From the NCBI GenBank assembly GCA_022496205.1, contig WTXD01000015.1:248001-312000 (forward strand): a stretch of 64,000 nucleotides of DNA, given 5' to 3'. This DNA comes from Gloeopeniophorella convolvens. Lineage: Eukaryota > Basidiomycota > Agaricomycetes > Russulales. The position numbers and the translations under genes are program-made. Position 1 is the first letter of the stretch; each line of letters starts with the position of its first letter. Below, one piece after another: positions 24,426 to 35,791 of the stretch. The notes beneath the pieces are model-generated. The model ran no database searches and was not told the origin of the DNA. It saw only the letters and a program-made list of their open reading frames with translations.

Positions 24426-25558
24426 CGAGGTGTGGATTGGCTTTCTGTTATCTAACATCACTCCCAGCAAAGATTCGGTTTACCGTACTATTCCACTTTG
24501 GACATGCGATGACCCGTCCTATGAAGAGATATGACGACTAATGGGACTATGAAACATTTGTAGGCTGTTGCTGTGTGGGTACTGTACCATGCGACCCCGT
24601 TAAAATGCATCACTTAATATACGGTCTTTCCTCATGACGAGCGCGAGGCATGACAATAATGTACAGGCTGATGGTATTCCTATGCGCGAGTCACAACATG
24701 AGGCCGTGGAGGGCCGTATCCCCATTTCACGTTGACCAAGTCCACCCTGATCGTTCACGATCTCACAGCACTCCCTTGCTTCGCACTGCATGATAACGAG
24801 TTCGGCGTCCCAAACTGGTGCATGCATCGGCGCACTGCACCGTGATGGGGATGGGTTGCTGTGGCTTGACTGTCGTGTGTTGCGCAAGGACGATAGCCTG
24901 CTTGGGGTCCCGCCATTGCAAATGCAGCCGCGACGGTGGTACCAGGGCCAGTGACCACGGCGCACGCTGAGCATTGGGGCACCATTGCGGCCTGGACTGT
25001 CAGAACCCTGTACCAAAGCGTCCTGCACTATCCGTGTACCCCGTTTCCCGTTAAACACCTCGCTCGAACGTGTTCGACACGTTTTCCGCTGGTGCGTCGC
25101 CGATTGCCGGGTTGGACACTTGTCTTGGACTCTCGCGCGCGTGACTCGGAACACACCGGACCCGGCGCTGGGTTCCGGCCGGTCTCCGGCCTCGTGCCTG
25201 GCGCGTGGTTTCGACTCCCTTGTCTCGATGGTCACCAGCGCTCCGCTCCCCGAGCTGAAATTTCCTTACTGGCCCTCGACCTCGATGCCCGAACTACGCT
25301 GCGCCATCGTAGTCATGCACCTCTGGCTTCAGGCTCTTGCCTGAATTCAAGTTATCGCGCTCGTCAATTCTGTCCAAGGAAACGATGTACTTGATGAGGC
25401 TGCGAGCTTGATAGGGCTCCATCATGTCCGCAGCCTCGTGGGTGGCGAAGCGCGTCTGCTAGCTCATATCTTCGTGGAGGATGTGAGGTGTGCGTCCTTT
25501 ATACCTCACCACCATCATCGTCTCAAACCTCCGGCTCATCGACCTTATCGCAGTAGAT
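24426..25558. other. intergenic between DUF6535 copies A and B
   Basis: No gene was recognised. Several overlapping short frames of about 100-200 codons lack motifs. The region presumably holds the 3' UTR of copy A and the promoter of copy B. Confidence 0.4.
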
Positions 25559-27462
25559 ATGCCTAACCCATATGATCAACTCAGGGGACTTGTAACGGTC
25601 GGACAAGACCGTTCGATGCGCAATAGAGGTACGTGTGAGTGATTACTACCATCCAATCTATGTCTAATCCTTCCAAAACACAGCACACGGCAATTCGTCT
25701 GAGAAAATGTGGTCCACGTACTTCACAGAGTCTGAAAGGTTCGACAAAGATGCGGCAGATGGCTGGAAAGAGGACGCAAATGGCGTCCTGGTATTCGTGA
25801 GTTTTTTCCATGACTATCGCAATGTACCCTTTCTCACCAGGTTCAAAGACTGGCCTCTTCTCTGCAACTGTCGCTGCTTTCGTCATCGAAAGTTATAAGA
25901 AACTGTCTAGTGATTCGGGCGACGACACCGTGTTCATGCTCAAGCAAATCTCGCAGCAACTAGTTGGCAACGCCAATGGCACCTTGGTCATCCCCCTGAC
26001 TCCCCCCGTGTTCACACCTGCTCCTTCCATTGTCTGCGTCAACGCAATGTGGCTTATCAGTCTTGTATTCAGCATCGCGAGTGCTCTCTCTGCGACACTG
26101 ATGCAGCAGTGGGCGCGGAGATACACCCAGTTACCTCAGATCCCAAGTCTAGCGAGCGAGCGAGCACGCGTACGCTCGTATCTGTTCCTTGGGATCAGGA
26201 GATATGGGATGCTGCGGGCAGCCGAACTCACACCGACACTTCTTCACATATCCGTATTTCTATTCTTCGTAGGCCTGGTCATCTTTTTCTTCACAATCTT
26301 CAAGACAGTCGCCATCATCCTCTCTATCTTTGTCGGGCTCTTCGCTGTTGTATACCTCGGCCTCACGATCCTCCCGTGCATCAAACACGACTCGCCGTAT
26401 CGCACTCCGGTGTCCAGCACATGGTGGTACATGTGGCACACATCCTTTTCATTTGCGGCAACTATATCGTACGGCATCCTGAACGTCTTCCACGACATCC
26501 TAGTGCCCTACAACACCGGCAATATCACATCACTACGACAGCAGGTACTCGTTCGAATCATGCGTCCGTTTGAGCTGGCCGCCAAGAAGCATAGGCAGCG
26601 ACTGAAGGATGGATTCCGCAAGACAATCGTTCAGGCGGCTATAGGCGCTTCGGATCACATCGACTTCAGGGTTCTCACCTGGATCCTCGAAACGCCAGCG
26701 CTCAGCGAGGAGCAAAAACTCCAGGACTTCATCGCCGACGTGCCGAGCGGGATGGCCCTTCGACTCATGAAATCGGGTGACAGATTCACGAAGAGCATCT
26801 TCCACAAGCATCTTTTCGCGTTGTTCAAGACCTGCACCCCGGACAGCTTCGAGCTTGAGGAGCCGGCGCGCACCCATCGCCTTGCCATTTGCCTAAACAC
26901 CATCTACCATGTTGTCAGGGCCTTCCACGACATCGAGAGCGGATCTTCGCCCGATATCTCCGGGATGATACGTGAAGATATGCGGGTTGACTTTGCAGAC
27001 CTTACTACGATGAAGGCGCTCTTTACCGACAAAGACCCTGCCATCCGCGTCATAGCACGTTGCATCTGCGCGTTACTTGCAAGGCTCATCCCCCGCGCGC
27101 ACCCATTCGACGCCGCGCAGCTGGCCTGGTTAAGCGGCATTCTAGATGTACAATCCAACTCAATGTACGGGGCCGCAAGCGATATCAGGTTGTTCGACGA
27201 GATGAATGTTGACGCCTTTGTGCACGGAGTGCTCTCCTATCAGCCCATGGACGTTCTCCCAATCAAACAGGCAATGTCCTTCGTAGAAACACTCTTCGTT
27301 CTTCTGGATGCCGGGAGCAATGCGGACTTCGAGATAAAATTTGGTGGCCTCATTCGGCGCGCAGAGAGGCACGACCGCCTTCGCCATGTTCTAGTCCCGT
27401 TGGGAGAGATATTCTATGGGCTATTTCCTGTTACTATGCCAACCCCGTCCATCAATCCATAA
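25559..27462 (+). CDS. DUF6535 membrane protein, copy B
   Basis: Three exons: 25559-25628, 25684-25796 and 25849-27462 (598 residues). The phase-1 first intron and phase-0 second intron match copies A and C. The N-terminus (MPNPYDQLRG) leads to WSTYFTESERFDKDAADGWKED, then LVF, the intron, and GLFSATVAAFVIESYKKL (TM1). Next come NAMWLISLVFSIASALSATLMQ (TM2), QWARRYTQLPQIP, HISVFLFFVGLVIFFF (TM3), a fourth hydrophobic segment, and SPYRTP. The C-terminal 350 residues are helical, with WILETPALSEEQKLQDFI and RVIARCICALLARLIP segments shared with the neighbours. The acceptor of intron 2 is AAG, not CAG, like copy A. No frame break. Likely an integral membrane protein with a cytosolic helical-repeat C-terminus. 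Function unknown. Confidence 0.85.
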
Positions 27463-28077
27463 TAGTGCCCTTCATGCATTCTCGCACAGTCTGTGATTAT
27501 TGATGATGTGAGTCTGATATCTTTCCGAATTGAATGCCCCACAACCGCTGACTGTTCGAGACATTAGATATGATTTGAATCACGCTGCTTTTATGTATCG
27601 AAGTATCGGCTTATGCCCGCTAGAGACGTCTCATACCTAATTTACGGCGAGAGAGTGAAGTTCCCGTACGCTGGTCGTCAAATTTGCAATATGACATTCA
27701 TTCCTTTGGTACCATTGCACGCTCCCGAGTTGACCCGGACAGCAGAGCACTCGACCTTCAGGTATGTGACATAGACCTTGCTTCGTTGCCAACAGTAGCT
27801 GTGTTGACAGAGCAGTGAATGGAAGACGGACAGCTCGCAAGAAGTGCCCACTGCCCGTTACGTTGATCAGGCGAAGCGACGTGCATCAGCGTGCAGCTCT
27901 CACGAATAAGCGTCAGGAACATAGGCCCATTGTCACGTATTTATACTGTACCATCACGACGCCAAATGCAACCGTATCGCAGCACCGTGACACCAACCAT
28001 CATTCCCTCTCGATACAACACATCCTAGAGCGGGAGCTGGAGCATTCAGAGAGTACCCAAGGAACAGCAGCGCCAAT
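27463..28077. other. intergenic between copies B and C
   Basis: About 600 bases with no recognised gene. AT content is higher than in the coding DNA. It presumably carries the terminator of copy B and promoter of copy C. Confidence 0.45.
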
Positions 28078-30053
28078 ATGGAATCCGAGCAGAACAGGCC
28101 AAGTGGAGGTGCGTGCTTCACTCGCAGCAGCGGTCAACAGCTTCTCATCGTGCTTTGCAGCCTTCGTAGCGTCGCAAGCTGGCATTGATGCCTGGGAGAA
28201 GATGTGGACTATCTACCTTTCAGAAGCAGAGAAACACGACAAGGCTGTCGCCGCAGGGTGGAAAGATGATGCTGGCAGTGTTCTCATCTTCGTGAGTACT
28301 CCTTTGTCCTGGACGAACTGCCACCTCCTGATGAGCTTTGTAGACTGGTCTCTTCTCTACCGTGGTGGCTTCATTCATCATCGAGGGCTATAAATATCTC
28401 TCCCCATCCACCAGCGACGAGACCGTCTCTCTGCTCAGGCAAATATCATCGCAGTTAGCCGCGCTCTCCAATCACACAGGCGTCGGGGCGATTCCAGCTC
28501 CAAGCACCCAGTTTTCTCCTCGGGTACCTATGGTCTGCGCCAACATGCTCTGGGCAGCCAGCTTTTTACTTAGCACCGCATGCGCACTTTGTGCGACCTT
28601 GGTCCACCAGTGGGCGCGACAGTACTTCCAACCCTCTCAGCTTGCGATGGCGCCTCGGGACCGTGCTCGCGTCCGTTCATTCATCTTCCTCGGTGCTGAG
28701 AAGTACGGCATATCCACTGTAGTGAGAATAATCCCGCTCCTGCTCCACATCTCGGTGTTACTGTTCTTCATCGGGCTCGTCATATTCTTCTTCATGATCT
28801 CGATCCCTGTTGCCACCATCACCACAGTTATTCTCGTGTCCTCTGTTGTATGGTACCTCATGCTGACCATCCTTCCCGTTCTCGACTTCTCCTGCCCCTA
28901 TCGCACACCGCTATACACCTTATTCTGCGTCCTTGCGGCCTGGCTTCTACCCATCGCCATACGTATCATCCGCCGGTTCGAATCATTCGTCCGCCTGCTT
29001 TTCGTGCTACCCCGCGGCTCTCGGGGTGACGACAGCCCTCGTCCAGTGCCTATTATCACATGGGCCAGAAAGTTTCTTGACAAGGTGGACACGCATCATA
29101 AACTGTGCCGGGAAACCGGGTTGCAAAACACTATTGTTTATCAAGCTCTCAAGGCCTCTCAAGGTGTCGACATCCAAGGGCTGTTATGGGTACTCAAGGC
29201 GCAGGTGCTGAGCGACGCAAAAGTCGAAGAGCTCGTCTCCGAAATGCCCGGAACCTTGCTTCTCCGGCTCATCCAACCTTCTACACCCGTTCGACAGGCC
29301 GCGAGCAACGTCCTCGGTGGATGTATCTCTTCCCTCTTGCAGACCTGCGTATCTAGCAACACCGGCAGCCTCAGCGACGGGATACGTATACGACGATTCC
29401 GCAATTGTATCAACGCTATTTACCGCGGAGCCATGGCGTGCAACATGCAGAACGCGATATTGCCACGCGAAACGGGACACCTCACCCCGACCCCTCTAAT
29501 AGTCCTCGCAAAAACTGAACCAATACGCGGCGCTCTCATGGACCACAATCCAGGGGTACGCGTGTCTTTGAGTTGCGTCCACGCGCTCCTTGCGCGGTGG
29601 TCTATCCGCGCATCTCCCGCTTGGCCTTGGGACTCCGAGCAGGCCGCCGTGTCCTGGTTGTTGCCAGCCTCACTCGCTCGATATCCGGTTTCCACGATAT
29701 CCCAACCTGTAGACACTGCAACACGGGACACGTGGATTCTTGACGCGTTTGTCCATGAGGTTATCTCGTCACTTCCTGCGAACAGTCTCCCTTCAGACAC
29801 GGCCACCATGTTCGTCGATACCCTCGCAATCCTGATGAACGAATTCGACGTTAGGGGAAGTGATGTGCATGGGCGGCTCGGGGCGCTAATCGAGATCGCC
29901 GACGGAAGCCCAAAGCTCGGAGGCCGTGTGGCTGATACCCTTCGGAAGATATTCTACGGGACTTTCCCCGCAGTGACTATGCCGACACCTCAAATCTCTC
30001 CCCTTGGGGACCATGCACGCTCTCATACTGGAAGCTCCAGTATGAGTTGCTAG
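28078..30053 (+). CDS. DUF6535 membrane protein, copy C
   Basis: Exons 28078-28108, 28161-28291 and 28344-30053 (623 residues), with the same intron phases (1, then 0) as copies A and B. It begins MESEQNRPSG, then WTIYLSEAEKHDKAVAAGWKDD, LIF, the intron, GLFSTVVASFIIEGYKYL (TM1), ANMLWAASFLLSTACALCATL (TM2), QWARQYFQPSQ, RDRARVRSFIFLGAEKYGI, HISVLLFFIGLVIFFF (TM3), a fourth segment, and CPYRTP. The C-terminal half is predicted helical and carries SVSRVHALLARWS-like and LWVLKAQVLSDAKVEELV helices. The decayed copy at 31.7-32.9 kb is its closest relative in the window (shared QYFQPS and FLGAE stretches). Function unknown. Confidence 0.85.
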
Positions 30054-30640
30054 CGTACTTGCCGGGTGGGGTGGGTCGGTGGTGGTAGCTTTAGGGGGGC
30101 TCAAGTTCCTCTGATAACACTGATGAACGGCGTTCATGCATTCTGTAGGATATATATCTGGTGGTATCGTGGTGCCAGAGCAATTACTATGGAATCACCA
30201 CGACCAGTCCAAGTGAACCGGCGAAGTGTCGGGTGGCAGATTTGGCGGCCACCGCGCGTGTTGACGGCCCTTTGACCAAGGTTTGACCGTACTGCATCAT
30301 ATTGAAATAATCTTCCCCCGCGGATAGACTGGTGGCCGAATCTCATACTGTACTGACGATGGCAAGCATGTACGAATGGGTTGGAGCTCGTCGTGTTGCC
30401 TAGGGTCATACTGCTAGCATGGTAATGCTGGGTGCCAGTCACTTTCCAGATCAGCCACTAGTCACTGCGTTTTTCCGAAGCGCGCGTCTGTTCAAACCCA
30501 TCGTTACACATTGGTGAGGATAAACATAGAATACATGGTTCTTGAAGAGCGTAGGGATACATAATGATTGTTGCTTCGATACTAACAGATGGTGGAGAAG
30601 ATCCCATACGATATACACGTAGGGTGGTCCAACGGACGAT
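30054..30640. other. intergenic after DUF6535 copy C
   Basis: No gene was recognised. It contains GT-rich and short AT-rich stretches only. Confidence 0.4.
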
Positions 30641-31465
30641 CACAGCAGCCCCAGATGATCCACTCGGCCCCGAAGGTCAAGCGGTACTTGAAGTTCCAGG
30701 CTTTCAGGTGACCCCAGAACGCCACGAGTCAATATTGTCTTGGAATGCTTGTTGGGATTGTGCGCGGCGCTCCCGAGCTGCGGGGGTGTTGAACCAGAAG
30801 TAGGCAATTTATAAGCCAGACGTGTCCGTTGTCTGGTATCGACATTGGGTAAAGTTTTGGGGAGAGCGAAGCCAGAAAGGCCAAGAAAGGGGCATGCAAG
30901 CCGTAACAAAGAATGACGCGTCGACGCGTTGGGGTCACGCGACCTGTTGAGCACCTGAGTCACGTCGCAGGGTCTGGAACGGTCTGCACTGCGCATGCAG
31001 ACCAAGTAGAGATACTTATATATATTGAGTCTCCGGCTTTTTGCTGGCTTATTGTCCATTCACGCTCAAGCAGATACAGAATTGCGCCGCGCGAACCGCC
31101 GGATGGCAAGCAACTCGGCCCATGGGCGGGCACGGAGATAAGCTACAAATACAGGAGTACCCCAGTACTTCACAGGACGATAAAGGACGCAAGAAGAGAC
31201 TTGTGAGCTCGGGAGGCCGTGGCACGTGAGAGTAGATTCGCAGATGCAAGAGGCAGTTGATGAGTAAAAAATAAATAAAAAGGACCACGGCCCTCTCGCT
31301 GCAAGAAACAGGGAGGGATGGGAGGGTGAGCGCAGCCAAGAAAGGCGGTTGGCTTCGACTCGGCGAACGCCGGGTATCTCCCCACGCCGCCGTATCCGAG
31401 ACCGCGGCGGTGCTCGACTGTGCTCGAGGTCGTCTCACGCCAGCTCGGACTCGGACGTGCCCATG
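30641..31465 (-). pseudogene. internally deleted HNH-nuclease gene copy with its upstream block
   Basis: Read on the minus strand, about 31465 to 30850 is recognisably similar to the plus-strand block 38945-39523 that precedes HNH copy 1, including shared stretches such as agttgcttgccatccggcgg and atccctccctgtttct. Next comes the HNH start region (ATG at 30845, MSIPDNGHVWLI). It then jumps directly, near 30805-30815, to the C-terminal end of the same gene (AYFWFNTPAARERR) and stops at about 30704. The whole HNH core, about 1 kb, is missing and the join is out of frame. This is a deletion derivative, not a gene. Confidence 0.75.
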
Positions 31466-31755
31466 ACAATTGAACACATTGACTCCCTGCGACCTCCTTT
31501 TCAAGGACACCACCGTATCGAACCATCGTTCCCATTTTCACTGTCCAGGCGACCTCGTTACACAGGCAGGGAGCATTGAAGCAAGGTCGAAGAAGACATG
31601 TCTGCTCTTACTGGGCGTTCCGCTCATTCCGCAGATGGGTAGAATCACAACGTTGGGTCGAGCGGAGGTACGCCGTGTACTTTCTCTGAATGCCTGGAAA
31701 AGTCCCTCAATGCGGTTATGCTCCCACCAGTGCCGTTCCATGGTAGCCCGTCCGA

Positions 31756-32955
31756 CAGTATATAGTCGACGTATCTCTCCGAAGCAGAAAGATATGACAA
31801 GGAGATATCTGGTGGTTGGAAGGATGATGCAAGCGATGTCTTATATTCGTAAGCCGCCACCGTTTTTGCTAGTACCGCAGTGACTTGACATATCCGGGAA
31901 GGCTGCTCTTTCCCCTGCAATAGTTGCCGCGTTCATTATAGAGTTACAAGAAATTGTCCTTCGACTCAGGAGACGAGACTGTCTTGCTCCTTGGGCAAAT
32001 ATCCCTGCAATGGTCTGGACTCCATGACCCAGCCTCGACCACTACTCCACTGACGACCATCCCTTCATTCACACCTGGCGGATCTATCGTCTATGTCCAC
32101 GTTGTGTGGCTTCTGAGCTTCTTGATCAGCAGCAGATGCGTGCTTGCTGTCATCTTGGTGCAGCAGTGGGCACGTCAGTATTTCTAGCCATCATCACTCC
32201 ACCTCGCGAGTGTGCCTAGGTCCGGTCCTTCGTATTCCTCGGAGCAGAATCATATAGCATGTCCGGCGTCATAGAAACGATTCCAACACCCCTCCATATA
32301 TCAGTATTCCTCTTCCTCTGTGGCCTCGTCGCGTTCCTCTTCACTATATCGAAACCCGTCGCTATCATGGTCTGTCTTCGTCGGACGTTTATTTATGAGT
32401 ACACCTTCATGATCATGACATCCAACATGTATGCCGTGTGGCCCTACCGAACTCCGCTCGCTTCATTGTCCGAGTTCTTCCGTCTCACTACGCTGCACGG
32501 GATCAAGTCAGTTTCGTCGACTCGGCGGTCGGTCGGATTTTCCCGCGGGGCTCTCGAAGCCGAGAAAGGGCCCAGGCGCCCTGAGTGCCTCGCTTGACCG
32601 GACTAGGCAAATTCGTCGACCAGGTCTTCGCAACCCGGTCATCACTACAGAGGGAAGCAGGAGGTCACCACACGTCAAGCTCTTCAGGCGTCTGCTCATG
32701 TTGATGCCAAAGGGCTTGAGTGGATGCTCGAGATGACAGCCCTTGACAACGAGCAGCTTCAAACCTTCGCCTCTGAAAGGTCGCCGTCGCGCTCGTAGAC
32801 CTGCTTTCCGTCTTGATAAATGAGCGCGTCAGTGACTGCGGGGACGGCGCACAGGAACATTTCAGGACGTTGATCCGGAAGGTGAAGGGAAACGCTGGGA
32901 CAGGGTCCGAGGGTTCTGTTGACGTTTTACAGGTGTTCTTCCTGTACATGTGAAC
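31756..32955 (+). pseudogene. decayed DUF6535 gene, copy D
   Basis: Homology to copy C can be followed piecewise: TYLSEAERYDKEISGGWKDD near 31765 (the preceding conserved Met-Trp is now ata-tag), remains of TM1 with a broken IIESYK, FDSGDETVLLLGQISLQ, VVWLLSFLISSRC (TM2), QQWARQYF followed by TAG, a gap, then ISVFLFLCGLVAFLF (TM3), YRTP, a GKFVDQV segment, AKGLEWMLEMTALDNEQLQ and a VALVDLLSVLINE C-terminal helix. There are at least two nonsense codons, several frame changes and an internal loss of several hundred bases. This is genuine decay rather than a single read error. Confidence 0.8.
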
Positions 32956-33178
32956 GACTGTCTTCACTTGGCCAGTCTGTTACGGAGACTAGCTCTTCCT
33001 GCATGCATTTCCCCCGGCCCCGCCTACCACATAACGGAACAGTCGCGTACTAGGTACGGCAATACCAGCAGCCAGGAGGTGTCCAACTCGTACAAGTCAC
33101 AGATTCTATTGGCGCGATACAGGCTACCGGTTACATGTTCATTGGATTTGCCAACGGCCACGCGCTCGTATTTTAGGA
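32956..33178. other. short intergenic stretch
   Basis: Between the decayed DUF6535 copy and the convergent F-box gene. No feature seen. Confidence 0.4.
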
Positions 33179-34827
33179 TTAATTAGCATAATAACATATA
33201 CTCGAGACGTCCAACTGTACTTCCTGGCCCATCTGCTCACGTTCGTTGACGAACTTCTGGAAAAACCCAGATATCTCGTCCTCCTTGTACTTGAACTTTT
33301 TCCCGTCGAGCTCCACACGTAAATTGACCAATCTAGGGAGGACATCCTCCTCCAAGGGCTCCCCGGAGATCAGGCACCCAACGGGATCCGCAAGACCAGG
33401 GTTGATGTATAGCGTATCGACGCCAGAAAATGGCTCCAGCATAGAGTAAAAGAGATCTCGTTCATCCTCTTGGTACCACTCCGGCGGTATGGAGCCATAG
33501 TCATCATAGCGTCGGATGCCGTTGAAATAATCGGAACCCCATCCATCCATCTGGAGACTTGTTACGGAGGACAGCGTAGATGCCAGGGATGTGAAGATAT
33601 CGGAGACAGAAGCCAGTTGGACATCATACGCTGGATAGCCGATGTTGAGGTAGACACACCACGACTCCCGGGCCAAACTGGGACCATAGATCAGGATCTG
33701 TGAGTCTATGCCCCGGAAAACCAAGTTGACCGAGGTGAACGGCGATGCGAATGTCCTCGAGATGAAATTGGCGAGCTCTGGCGAAGATACACCGTCGTCG
33801 TCAGTGAATCTGATCGACAGATGATCGAGAGCAGGGGCTTCAATTGCAGCCAAGAATGCCTCTATCCATGCGCTCGCGCAGCAAATATCAATCGTCTTGA
33901 GGTGAGGGAGGACGATATGCGAACGACCTGTAAGTGGCTCGTGCGAGCCTCGACCGTAGGCTTCCTTCGGAAATACGACCCGCAACTCTTCAAGTTGAGG
34001 TATCATGGGGAGGTAGGCGAGAAGTGAGTCCGGGATATGTATCCCGTTTCGGGTAGTTCGAGGTCGAGCGTTCGCAGTGGCACAAAACGAACGGACTCGG
34101 ACTGCAGTAAAGAAAGTGGAAATGAAGGAGGTACCTCACGGAGAGTAAGATGACGCAGCCTTGGAGTGGACCCTCCGAGGAAACCATCGGGGAATGTTAT
34201 TATGCTCGGGGGTTGTTCCGGACACCAATGCTCATCAGACCAGAGCGTCAGACTCTCTAACTCCGGAGCTGGCCTGACCATGTGCGGGATGAGCTGACTG
34301 AGGTAAGAAGAGAAGCCCTCGACTCTGATGTTGTATGCGCGGTCCAGATGCTGGATTGCCGAGCGAAACAGGTCCATATCAGCATCGGTAATTGTAACCC
34401 GTGTGGTGTCTGGCTCGTGGTAATCGAAAGTGATGTGCAGCGGAAATCCGGGGTACCAGTGGCTGAGCTCCTCCGCCGTGATTTTTCTATAACATAGCCC
34501 GTCCCACTTGATTCCCAAGCGTAGGGTTCGTATGGATCCAAAAAGAGTGTATCGCCACTGCCGTGAAACATGTGCAAGTGGACGCCATTTGGACTGAGTT
34601 CGTCGTTCCCCCGGTGGGCAGTCACCGCATGACTGGGAGAGATAGAACTCGAAGACTGTCAACAGAGCGTCCCCAGGAAGCCCAGTCCGTGGTCTGTCAA
34701 GGACGTGGCCAACTTTTCAACTCGGAAGTCAGACTCCACTGAGAAGCACTAGAGGACGTGTTTGCTCACCATGAGAGAGGTCGAGGTTAGGAGGAGAGAT
34801 ATGGAGCGGATTGGGTGCGATACTCAT
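33179..34827 (-). CDS. F-box/leucine-rich-repeat-like protein (one frame break)
   Basis: Minus strand, ATG at 34827, exons 34827-34770 and 34712-33179, about 530 residues. The N-terminal LPGDALLTVFEFYLSQS is an F-box helix, followed by WRPLAHVSRQWR, typical of agaricomycete F-box proteins that recruit substrates to SCF ubiquitin ligase. The rest alternates beta/helix LRR-like segments (LTLWSDEHW, LRHLTLREVPP, LRTLDLELPETG, IPQLEELRVVFP, LPHLKTIDICCA, LVNLRVELDGK). The frame changes once near 34043-34045: a run of three C (G on the coding strand) lacks one base. With it restored, the reading continues through a typical TGIHIPDSLLAYLP segment. No other damage is seen, so I treat the gene as probably intact. 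Substrate unknown. Confidence 0.75.
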
Positions 34828-35512
34828 TGGAGATGCAGTCGATGCACAAGTGGGGAGCTGGCAAGAGCGAGGGAGGGAGGTCGAACTGCACGCCTAATAT
34901 AGTGGCAAGACATGCAGACACATAGAAGTCGCGCCACAACAACCACGCATCCCCCTGCGTCTACAAACAAGCCAAAAGACACAATACTCATTAATCCACA
35001 TGTTCAGAAGTGTCAGGTAGCTTACCGGTTACCGGACGTGTCAGTTTTCAGATGCGGTTTTTGGGTTGCGGGAGAACAACGATTGCCATAATCATACCGT
35101 GGCGGATTTCACTATTGCGCTTCGGAAGCCTCTCCTGAAAAGCACATGGGTTGGGAGCGAGGACGGGGCCGCCGTCCACATTGACCCAGGTGCGAAGTTG
35201 CTCTTTCGTGAGTACTGCGGCAGCTGATTGACTCAGTGAGAGGGTCTCATCGATGACCAAATGATGGGCACGCACTGAAAAAAACGTCTCCCAGTAGCAG
35301 CGTGATAGGGATTGTGCTTCAAGGCGATGGGCTGGGGACCGCGCGGTATAGGTTCTAGTGACTGATCGCTGCCATGGCCTCGGGATGGCGTTTCAATCTA
35401 AAGAGACAAAGCTGCGCGGTGGAGATCCCAACAGCGCACCACCGGGAAGCGATCCTGGCCATGCGCATGCAAAGACTTGACTCGCAAAACGAGGTCAGGA
35501 AACGTAGGATGT
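34828..35512. other. intergenic region
   Basis: Presumed promoter of the F-box gene and 3' region of the next unit. A tandem 7-base motif (ttaccggttaccgg) lies at 35023-35036. No gene was recognised; a 75-codon minus-strand frame at 35275-35048 lacks support. Confidence 0.4.
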
Positions 35513-35758
35513 TTATTGCAGCGCGGAGGGCGCGTCGTTGTCGGAGTCCAAGCCGGGCGACGGGTCGACCGAGCGCGGAACCGTCGTCGGGCCCTGTCGG
35601 GCCGTAGAATACGAGGACGAGGGAAAAGTAATATCCCAACGCATGGAGTTCAAGATCATGACTCGGCGCGAAACCGAGCGGGTTGTGAAGGGCGAGTACG
35701 TAGCATATAGGTAGAGGTACCAATTATCCGCGACGAGCGCAGTTTGTGGTATGTACAT
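35513..35758 (-). CDS. short open frame downstream of BAH-PHD gene, doubtful
   Basis: An 81-codon frame on the minus strand that starts (ATG) about 30 bases after the stop of the BAH-PHD gene. The translation has a Trp/Tyr-rich N-terminus (NWYLYLYATYS) and a Ser/Pro/Asp-rich tail. No family was recognised. It could be the start of a small gene, or part of a 3' UTR. Confidence 0.15.
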   Translation of the reverse strand: MYIPQTALVADNWYLYLYATYSPFTTRSVSRRVMILNSMRWDITFPSSSYSTARQGPTTVPRSVDPSPGLDSDNDAPSALQ

Positions 35759-35791
35759 GGACTGTCAAGGCCACTAGGGGGACCTGACACC

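Noticed and set aside
24936..25394. 152-codon plus-strand frame between DUF6535 copies A and B
   Set aside because: No family similarity recognised and no promoter or intron evidence; overlapped by equal-sized frames on the other strand.
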